A DNA stretch of 64,000 bases from the NCBI GenBank assembly GCA_963819715.1, contig CAWFXE010000002.1, positions 62,001-126,000 of the forward strand, read 5' to 3'. The DNA comes from DASUPK01 sp963819715. GTDB lineage: Bacteria; Actinomycetota; Thermoleophilia; Solirubrobacterales; 70-9. Positions within the stretch are counted from its first letter, which is position 1, and the number at the start of each line of letters is the position of its first letter. The notes under the pieces are model-generated. The model searched no databases. It was not told the origin of the DNA and worked only from the letters and a program-made list of their open reading frames with translations. The position numbers and the translations under genes were made by a program. Positions 58,347 through 64,000 of the stretch are shown piece after piece.

Positions 58347-58975
58347 ACCCGCTGTCCGACAGACAACTCGAAAAGATGCTCCGGAGCGACCCGCCCGCCG
58401 GAGACCTCAACCGGGCCCTCCAGGGGGTGCTCGACATGGCCGAAAGCGACGGGCTCATCGACGTGGCCTACGCGTCCGTCGACTCTCCCTTCGGCAGGCT
58501 GCTGGTCGCCCGCACCGACCGCGGCGTCGTCCGGCTCAAGCTGCCGGGCGGCAGGGACGGCAAGGTCACCGACGACGAGACGCTGGAGGCACTCGCCGCC
58601 TATGTCTCCCCTCGCGTTCTCGAGGCGCCGAGCCGGCTCGATCAGGAGCGCCGTGAGCTCGAGGAGTACTTCGAGGGCAAGCGCGACCACTTCGACGTCC
58701 CGATCGATTGGACCCTGACCTCGCCGGGATTCCGCAGCCGGGCGCTGCACGCGGTCGCTCGGATTCCCTACGGGAAGACCAGGACCTACGCGGACATCGC
58801 GAAGGCCGCGGGAAACCAGCGCGCCTTCCGCGCTGCCGGCACGGCCTGCGGCCGCAATCCGATCCCGCTGATCGTCCCCTGCCACCGGGTCGTCCAGTCC
58901 GGCGGCGGCGTCGGCAACTACGGCGGCGGCCCGGAGATGAAGCGGGCGCTGCTGGACCTCGAGGGCGCGCTCTAG
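58343..58975 (+). CDS. Methylated-DNA--protein-cysteine methyltransferase with N-terminal extension
   Basis: A 210-residue O6-alkylguanine repair protein. The suicide Cys is in IVPCHRVV, the helix-turn-helix in RIPYGKTRTYADIAKAAGNQ, and GNYGGGPEMKRALLDLEGA ends the active fold. An extra N-terminal stretch of about 40 residues (NPLSDRQLEKMLRSDPPAGD) is not needed for repair and reads like a small helical regulatory segment. Coupled to the upstream ECF sigma gene, so it may be part of its control loop; inference. Confidence 0.93.
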   Translation: MNPLSDRQLEKMLRSDPPAGDLNRALQGVLDMAESDGLIDVAYASVDSPFGRLLVARTDRGVVRLKLPGGRDGKVTDDETLEALAAYVSPRVLEAPSRLDQERRELEEYFEGKRDHFDVPIDWTLTSPGFRSRALHAVARIPYGKTRTYADIAKAAGNQRAFRAAGTACGRNPIPLIVPCHRVVQSGGGVGNYGGGPEMKRALLDLEGAL

Positions 58976-59385
58976 TTCGCCGGCACCGGGTTGCTCGTGT
59001 TCACCCATGGCAGCAGCAGGGGGCCGCTCTCGGGAATGAAGCTGAGCAGCACGATGACGATGACGGCGACGGCCACCGCGATCAGGGCCAGGTTGCGCTG
59101 GACCGTGTCGCCCCGCTGGTGGGCGAAGTAGGCGAAGAGGCCCGCTATCGGCCCTCCGATGACCGGCGAGCCGAACGCCGCGACGATCAGGATCGCTCCC
59201 AGGATCGCATCGCCCGCCGCGATCTCCGGGATCCAGCCCGGCGCCGCGAGACTCGGTCGCGCCTCGCGCCGGCGCTCGAGGTCCTGGCGGGCCGCGGTCA
59301 GGTTCTCGCCGCAGATGGCGCAGCCGGCCGCGAACTGGCTCACATTCGATCCGCAGTTGGGGCACTTGGTGATCGCGCGAGCCAT
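58972..59385 (-). CDS. Zinc-ribbon membrane protein
   Basis: A 137-residue protein. The N-terminus has a zinc ribbon (CPNCGSNVSQFAAGCAICG, four Cys), then two membrane helices (GDAILGAILIVAAFGSPVIG and NLALIAVAVAVIVIVLLSFI). No family recognised. ATG 59385 overlaps the stop of the gene at 59385 (TGATG). Convergent with the methyltransferase gene. Confidence 0.7.
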   Translation of the reverse strand: MARAITKCPNCGSNVSQFAAGCAICGENLTAARQDLERRREARPSLAAPGWIPEIAAGDAILGAILIVAAFGSPVIGGPIAGLFAYFAHQRGDTVQRNLALIAVAVAVIVIVLLSFIPESGPLLLPWVNTSNPVPAN

Positions 59386-60215
59386 CAGCGGAAGGACTCC
59401 GCGTGCTCTTCGGCCCACTGTTCGAAGCTGCGAGGCTCGCTGCCGGTGATGCGCTGCACCGTCGGGTGAACCGTGGTCTCGTCGATCAGGCCCTCGCGGA
59501 AGAACTGAAAGAAGGCATCGACGTACTCCTTCGGCATCTGGCCCTCCATCTCGGCGCGGGCCACCTCGTCGCTCTGCCCCTCGAAGCTCAGGTCCCGCCC
59601 CGCGTACTTCGCCAGAATCGCGGCCTGCTCGGCTGGCCGCAGGGCCTCCGGGCCACTCAGCCGGTAGGTCTCGCCCTCGTGGTCGGCAGTGGCAAGCGCG
59701 CGAGCCGCCACGGCTCCGAGGTCGTCGGGGTGGATGGTGGAGATCGGGACGTCTCCGAACGGCCCATGGACGACGTCGCCGTTCTCCAATTGAGGGACCC
59801 AGCGCAGGGCGTTCGACATGAAGCTGTTCGGCTGCAGGAACGTCCAGGACAGCCCTGAGTCGCGCACGGCTCGCTCGGAGAGGAGGTGGTACCTGGCGAC
59901 GGCATTGTCGAGATCGCCGCTGGGGGCGGCGCTGCTCGAGAGCAGCACCACGCGGTCCACTCCGGCGTCAGCCAGGTGCGGCAGCGAGCCGTCGATCCCC
60001 TCATAGCCACTGAGCAGGAAGGCCGCGCTCGTGCCCCGCGCCGCCGCGAGCACGCTATCCGGATCGTTCAGATCCACAGCGGCGGCCTCGACCCCGTCCG
60101 GCAGGGACTCCTCGGGGCCCGGCCGCATCGCCGCGCGCACCTCGGCGCCGAGCTCGAGCAGCCCGTTGACGACGCCGCCACCGGCGTTCCCCGTCGCCCC
60201 CGTCACCAGGATCAT
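59385..60215 (-). CDS. NAD(P)H-binding NmrA-like oxidoreductase
   Basis: A 276-residue Rossmann protein. ILVTGATGNAGGGVVNGLLE is the nucleotide site, AAFLLSGYEGIDG and RVVLLSSSAAPSGD follow, and TFLQPNSFMSNALRW and RLSGPEALRPAEQAAILAKY fit NmrA/atypical SDR proteins that sense or reduce quinones with NADPH. Overlaps the FIST gene by 4 bp, same strand; operon with it and the zinc-ribbon gene. Confidence 0.88.
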   Translation of the reverse strand: MILVTGATGNAGGGVVNGLLELGAEVRAAMRPGPEESLPDGVEAAAVDLNDPDSVLAAARGTSAAFLLSGYEGIDGSLPHLADAGVDRVVLLSSSAAPSGDLDNAVARYHLLSERAVRDSGLSWTFLQPNSFMSNALRWVPQLENGDVVHGPFGDVPISTIHPDDLGAVAARALATADHEGETYRLSGPEALRPAEQAAILAKYAGRDLSFEGQSDEVARAEMEGQMPKEYVDAFFQFFREGLIDETTVHPTVQRITGSEPRSFEQWAEEHAESFR

Positions 60216-61408
60216 GCTGGGAAGACTGCCATGGTCGCCGTGAAGCCGTGGAGGAAGTTGCGGCCGCCGACCGGGCCGATCTCGCCCGCGCAGAAGAAGC
60301 CGGCCGTCGGAGCGCCGAGCGAGTCGTCGACCGCCGCCGCGTCGTGGTCCGGCACCTCGAACATGTGCGAACCGCGGCCGTTGCAGGTAAAGAGCAGGGT
60401 GCCGGCGGCACCCTCGGAGCCCAGCGCCTGGGCCTGAGCCCGCAGCGCCTCGCGAAGGTCCTCGTCGGCCGAGGCGGCATCTCGGACGTGCAGCCGCACG
60501 GTCTGCCCGACACGGACCGGCTCGCCGATGGCGATGGCGCCCGACTCCCGGTCGGCGCCGATGATCGGCCGCACCAAGAAGTCGCCGCGCTCGTACTCGG
60601 GCCGGTTCCCGTCGATCACCAATCCGATCAGGACGCCGGAGGCGGCGAGCTCCCGTTCCGGCTCCGGCAGGGCGGCGATCGCCTCGCCGAGGCGTTCCAT
60701 CGCGGGCTTGCCGGCGAGCGTTCCGATCACGTTCGCCTCGGCGCTCGTGATCGTCATCTCGGGCCCGACGGGACCGGCGCCCTGGGAGACGCAGGGCAGC
60801 ACCTGCGCTCCCCGCAGGCGAACGGCGACGGCGCCCTCGGTGTGCACCTCTCCGTCCCGCATGAGCAGGGCTCCGCCCGCGAAGGAGGCGCTGGCGAGGC
60901 CACCGAGCACCGGGACGTGCGGCCGGCTGCGCTCCAGGGCGGCCAGCAGCTCCTCAGCGGGGAAGCTGACGGGATCGCAGAGCGCGAGCAGCGACTCGTC
61001 CGCCTCCTCCGCGTCGGCGGCCTCGGCCAGCGACTCCGGCAGCCCGAGCAGGCGGAAGCCCTCCGCGTCACGTTCGGCGCTGACGTGCATGGTCTCGAGC
61101 TCCGCGCCCGGGAGCGACGCGCCCCAGACGACGACGCCGGGCGTGTCCTCGAGCTCCCGGCCCCCGGCGAGGGTGCCGCCCGCGCCGCAGCCGATCAGCG
61201 TCCTTGGCTCGAGCCGGTCGTGCACCTCCGACAGCAGCCACTTCGCCATGCCGAGGTGCTGGCCCGAGGCGAATACCACCGCCAGGTCGCACCGCGGCTC
61301 GAGGCCCGCCTGGGCGCGGTCGGCGGCCTCCGCGGCGGCCTCGACCGTGTCGAAGCTCTCCGAAGCGCCGACCGAGACCCGGACCGTCGCTTGTCGCGAG
61401 ACGTGCAC
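60212..61408 (-). CDS. FIST-domain sensory protein
   Basis: A 398-residue protein with FIST N and C domains: CDLAVVFASGQHLGMAKWLL, TLIGCGAGGTLAGGRELEDT, PVLGGLASASFAGGALLMRD and late FTCNGRGSHMFEVPDHDAAA are characteristic. FIST proteins are thought to bind small ligands such as amino acids; here it is a single-domain protein without kinase. GTG 61408 starts 5 bp after prfB ends. Confidence 0.85.
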   Translation of the reverse strand: MHVSRQATVRVSVGASESFDTVEAAAEAADRAQAGLEPRCDLAVVFASGQHLGMAKWLLSEVHDRLEPRTLIGCGAGGTLAGGRELEDTPGVVVWGASLPGAELETMHVSAERDAEGFRLLGLPESLAEAADAEEADESLLALCDPVSFPAEELLAALERSRPHVPVLGGLASASFAGGALLMRDGEVHTEGAVAVRLRGAQVLPCVSQGAGPVGPEMTITSAEANVIGTLAGKPAMERLGEAIAALPEPERELAASGVLIGLVIDGNRPEYERGDFLVRPIIGADRESGAIAIGEPVRVGQTVRLHVRDAASADEDLREALRAQAQALGSEGAAGTLLFTCNGRGSHMFEVPDHDAAAVDDSLGAPTAGFFCAGEIGPVGGRNFLHGFTATMAVFPA

Positions 61409-61413
61409 CCGCG

Positions 61414-62533
61414 CTAGCCGTTCGACGATGAGGCGGCCAGGTTCAGGTACTCGCGCACGAACGCATCGATGTCCCCGTCCAGCACGCGATTCGTGTCCCC
61501 GACCTCGTAGTTCGTCCGGTGGTCCTTCACCCGCTGGTCGGGGTGAAGGAAGTAGCTGCGGATCTGCGAGCCCCACTCGGCCGACTTCTGCTCGCCGCGC
61601 TCCTTGGCAAGCTCCTCAGCCTGCTCCAGCTCCTTGCGTTCGAGCAGGCGCGCCCGAAGGATCTGCATCGCGGTTGCCCGGTTCTGGATCTGCGAGCGCT
61701 CGTTCTGAGACTGGGCGACGATCCCGGTCGGGACGTGGGTGATGCGCACCGCGGAGTCGGTCTTGTTGACGTGCTGGCCGCCCGCCCCCGACGCCCGGTA
61801 GGTGTCGACGCGGATCTCCGAGTCGTCGATGTCCACGTCGACATCCCCCTCGACGAGCGGGGCGACGTCCACCTGGGCGAAGCTTGTGTGCCGGCGCGCG
61901 GAGGAATCGAACGGGGAGATGCGGATCAACCGGTGGACGCCGCGCTCGGCGGCGAAGAGCCCGTAGGCGTTCTCGCCGCGAACCACGAAGGTCGAGGACT
62001 TCAGTCCGGCCTCCTCCCCCGGGGACGCCTCCTTCATCTCAACCTTGAAGCCGCGCCGCTCGGCCCAGCGCAGGTACATGCGCAGCAGCATCTCGGCCCA
62101 ATCCTGGGAGTCCGTGCCGCCGGCGCCGGCGTTGACCGTGACGACGGCATCGCCCGCGTCGAAACGGCCGGAGAAGAGGCGCTCCTCCTCCAGCTCGGCG
62201 AGGCGCTGCTCCACCGAGGCGAGCTGAGAGGAGAGCTCGTTCGCCATCTCCTCGTCATCCGCAGCGAGCTCCGCGAGCTCCGCGAGGTCGTCGACATCGC
62301 CGGTCAGCCGGCGAAACCCATCGAGCCGCTTCTGCAGCCGCGAGTGCTGCGCGGAGATCTCGGCGGCCTTGGCCTGGTCGTCCCAGAACCCTTCCCGCCC
62401 CATCTCCCCCTCGAGCCGATTTACCTCCGCGCTCAGCCCCTCCGGGTCAAAGGTAATCCGAGAGCAGCTTGAGCTGCCCTCGGATTTCGGCGAGGCGCGC
62501 GGAGATTCCCTCGTTTGGATGCTTGTCAGCCAT
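61414..62533 (-). CDS. prfB: Peptide chain release factor 2, programmed +1 frameshift
   Basis: The gene is in two frames. Frame 0 begins ATG 62533 (MADKHPNEGISARLAEIRGQ) and reads LLSDYL up to CTT TGA. A +1 shift at CTT-TGA-C continues with DPEGLSAEVNRLEGEMGREG and runs to 61414, giving a 372-residue RF2. The codon-recognition and GGQ motifs (YRASGAGGQHVNKTDSAV) are intact. Shift efficiency depends on RF2 level, giving autoregulation. RF2 ends translation at UGA and UAA. Divergent from the histidine kinase. Confidence 0.97.
62447..62452 (-). other. prfB programmed frameshift site
   Basis: On the minus strand CTT (62452-62450) precedes TGA (62449-62447) followed by C, the conserved CUU-UGA-C site. 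There is no strong Shine-Dalgarno-like sequence just before it, unlike E. coli. Confidence 0.95.
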
Positions 62534-62612
62534 CAAATGGACAGGTAAGTCTGCGGCTTTACCCGTACAGCGTATTCCGGACCGTCCTCTACGGTTGTTG
62601 GAGAGAGAACTC

Positions 62613-63872
62613 ATGGAGAACGGAAGCTCCACGAGCAGATTCAGTCCGGTGACCTGGCTTCTTCGCAAACTCACCCACGGGCTGCCGCCGCTGCCCACGA
62701 TCGGTGGCCGGGCGCTGGCAACCCGCGTCGCGGGCCTGCTTCTCGTTGCCGGGGCGATCCTGATCGCCGTCACCGTCGCGCTGCCACCGGCAGCCGAGGG
62801 CTCGGACCTGCTGATCCTCGGCTACGGAGCGATCGCCGCCCTCTGCGGCGGGTTGCTTCTGACCAGGCGCCGCGTCAACGAACCGGTCCTCGGCCTCACC
62901 GCCGCGCTCGGCACGGTCATCATCATGCTCGCCACGCTGGAGGGCGGGCACGGGAACGGCACCGAGGACAACGAGGTCCTCTTCCTCTGGGTCTCGCTGT
63001 TCGCCTTCTGGTTCTTCGACCTGCGTCACGCCCTGGTCCAGCTTGCGGTGATCGGTGCCGCCGACGCGGTGCTGCTGATCGACCAGCATCCGACCTTCTC
63101 CGACGGCATCACCCGCTGGCTGGTCACGATCGCGACGCTGCTCGTAACCGGCCTGCTGATGGCGTGGATCCGCCGCTCGCTCGAGCGCGAGCGCGACGAG
63201 ACGGCGCACCTCGCCGTCGTCGCCGAGCGGATGCGGATCGCCCGCGACCTGCACGACGCCGCCGGCCATGGCGTGACCGCGATCTCGCTGCAGGCCGCCA
63301 CCGGGGTCCGCGCGATCGACGACGGCGCCGATGTCGAGGAGGCGCGCGAGGTGCTCGAGGAGATCAAGGGCACCTCCAGGATCGCGCTCGAGGACATGCG
63401 CAAACTGCTCGGCCTACTCCGGCCCGACGCCTCGGACCCGGAGCGCGACCGGGTGAGCCTCTCCCACCTGAACGTGATGATCGAGGAATGCCGCGCCGCC
63501 GGACTCGACGTGACGGTCGAAAGGTTCGGCGACACCCAGACGCTGCCGCCGATCCTCGACCAGACGGCTTACCGGATCATCCAGGAGGCGCTGACGAACG
63601 TTCTCAAGCACGCCGGGCCCGGGGCCACGGCGAACGTCGGCCTCACCTTCGATCCCACCAGCGTCGAGCTCGAGGTGATCGACGACGGGCCCGGAACGGT
63701 GGGCGGGGTCGCCGTGGGTACCCGCCGGGGCCTGATCGGGATGCGCGAGCGGGTGGAGCTCTTCGGCGGCCGGTTCGCGGCCGGTCCGTTGGACGGCCGC
63801 GGCTTCCGGGTGTTCGCCCGGCTGCCGCTCGGCAACCCGCTCGAGAGCGCTACTCAGGGACGGTCGCGCTGA
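62613..63872 (+). CDS. Sensor histidine kinase, NarL/DesK type
   Basis: A 419-residue kinase with six hydrophobic helices (about residues 33-195) and a HisKA_3 region with ERMRIARDLHDAAGHGVTAI, followed by an ATP domain (AYRIIQEALTNVLKHAGPGA, EVIDDGPGTVG, RRGLIGMRERVELFGG). It would phosphorylate a LuxR-type regulator; none is in the window before the convergent partial gene. ATG 62613 follows GGAGAG. Stimulus unknown. Confidence 0.92.
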   Translation: MENGSSTSRFSPVTWLLRKLTHGLPPLPTIGGRALATRVAGLLLVAGAILIAVTVALPPAAEGSDLLILGYGAIAALCGGLLLTRRRVNEPVLGLTAALGTVIIMLATLEGGHGNGTEDNEVLFLWVSLFAFWFFDLRHALVQLAVIGAADAVLLIDQHPTFSDGITRWLVTIATLLVTGLLMAWIRRSLERERDETAHLAVVAERMRIARDLHDAAGHGVTAISLQAATGVRAIDDGADVEEAREVLEEIKGTSRIALEDMRKLLGLLRPDASDPERDRVSLSHLNVMIEECRAAGLDVTVERFGDTQTLPPILDQTAYRIIQEALTNVLKHAGPGATANVGLTFDPTSVELEVIDDGPGTVGGVAVGTRRGLIGMRERVELFGGRFAAGPLDGRGFRVFARLPLGNPLESATQGRSR

Positions 63873-64000
63873 CGATCCAGGTCGAGGCCGGCGCGCTGAC
63901 TTCGTCCGGCCCGTCGTAGTCGGCGAGGACCTCCCCGATCTCGGCCTCCAGCTTCGGCAGGATCTTCTCCGCGTCTTCGCCCGAGAGGCGAATGAGCTCG
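63851..64000 (-). CDS. Unidentified gene, C-terminal end (partial)
   Basis: The last 49 codons of a minus-strand gene that continues past the window. Reads ELIRLSGEDAEKILPKLEAE then IGEVLADYDGPDEVSAPAST and WIVSATVPE. The style fits C-termini of SAM-dependent methyltransferases, but this is a weak guess. Its end overlaps the histidine kinase by 22 bp. Confidence 0.5.

Overview
The window is high-GC and gene-dense with short spacers. Its gene content fits an actinomycete, most likely class Thermoleophilia (Solirubrobacterales-like). The signs are the split transketolase, the order ftsE-ftsX-S41 protease-rnr-smpB with ssrA close by, secreted proteins ending in Lys/Arg-rich tails, and several starts that look leaderless. 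The lineage is an inference; there is no rRNA gene and I recognised no tRNA gene.

Layout. 1-4.6 kb: the end of an ABC ATPase and, 2.7 kb later, its probable ABC-2 permease, separated by five opposite-strand genes; then a secreted protein. 4.7-19.5 kb: FtsH, then mostly single-gene metabolic and hydrolytic functions (SDR, zincin, transglutaminase, DegV, two FAD oxidases, SRPBCC proteins, patatin, kelch protein) and an ArsR-SRPBCC-reductase operon. 19.5-27 kb: secreted proteins, an S53 peptidase, and an ECF41-type sigma gene divergent from an MFS exporter with matching promoters for both. 27-31.5 kb: a two-component/PepSY/lipoprotein unit and a diguanylate cyclase. 32.4-42.5 kb: tmRNA (ssrA), a CALB-like lipase, a giant membrane-anchored coiled-coil/HhH protein, smpB, rnr, an S41 protease, ftsX and ftsE. 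43-47.6 kb: STAS and DUF2294 genes, split transketolase, a lipoprotein. 47.6-51.6 kb: a compact operon related to methylamine-utilisation (mau) genes. 51.6-64 kb: nadA, fpg, a small Fic-bearing insertion in the fpg 3' end, nadC and neighbours, an ECF sigma/MGMT pair, prfB with a programmed frameshift, and a histidine kinase.

Functional links. ssrA, smpB and rnr form a ribosome-rescue neighbourhood. ftsE and ftsX are coupled to a PDZ/S41 protease. nadA and nadC act in NAD synthesis but lie 5 kb apart. The mau-like operon combines a MauE-MauD fusion, a Tat-exported MauA-like protein and a CcdA-like membrane domain fused to a propeller-like domain, directly behind a secreted trypsin-like protease. 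I consider it, with the ECF41/MFS unit and the fpg/Fic island, the most interesting content.

At least four genes carry apparent frameshifts: an FAD oxidase, a secreted protein, a CALB-like lipase, and a lipoprotein with several. Some could be sequencing or assembly errors. I had no tools: family names come from reading motifs, and positions of motifs within proteins are approximate.
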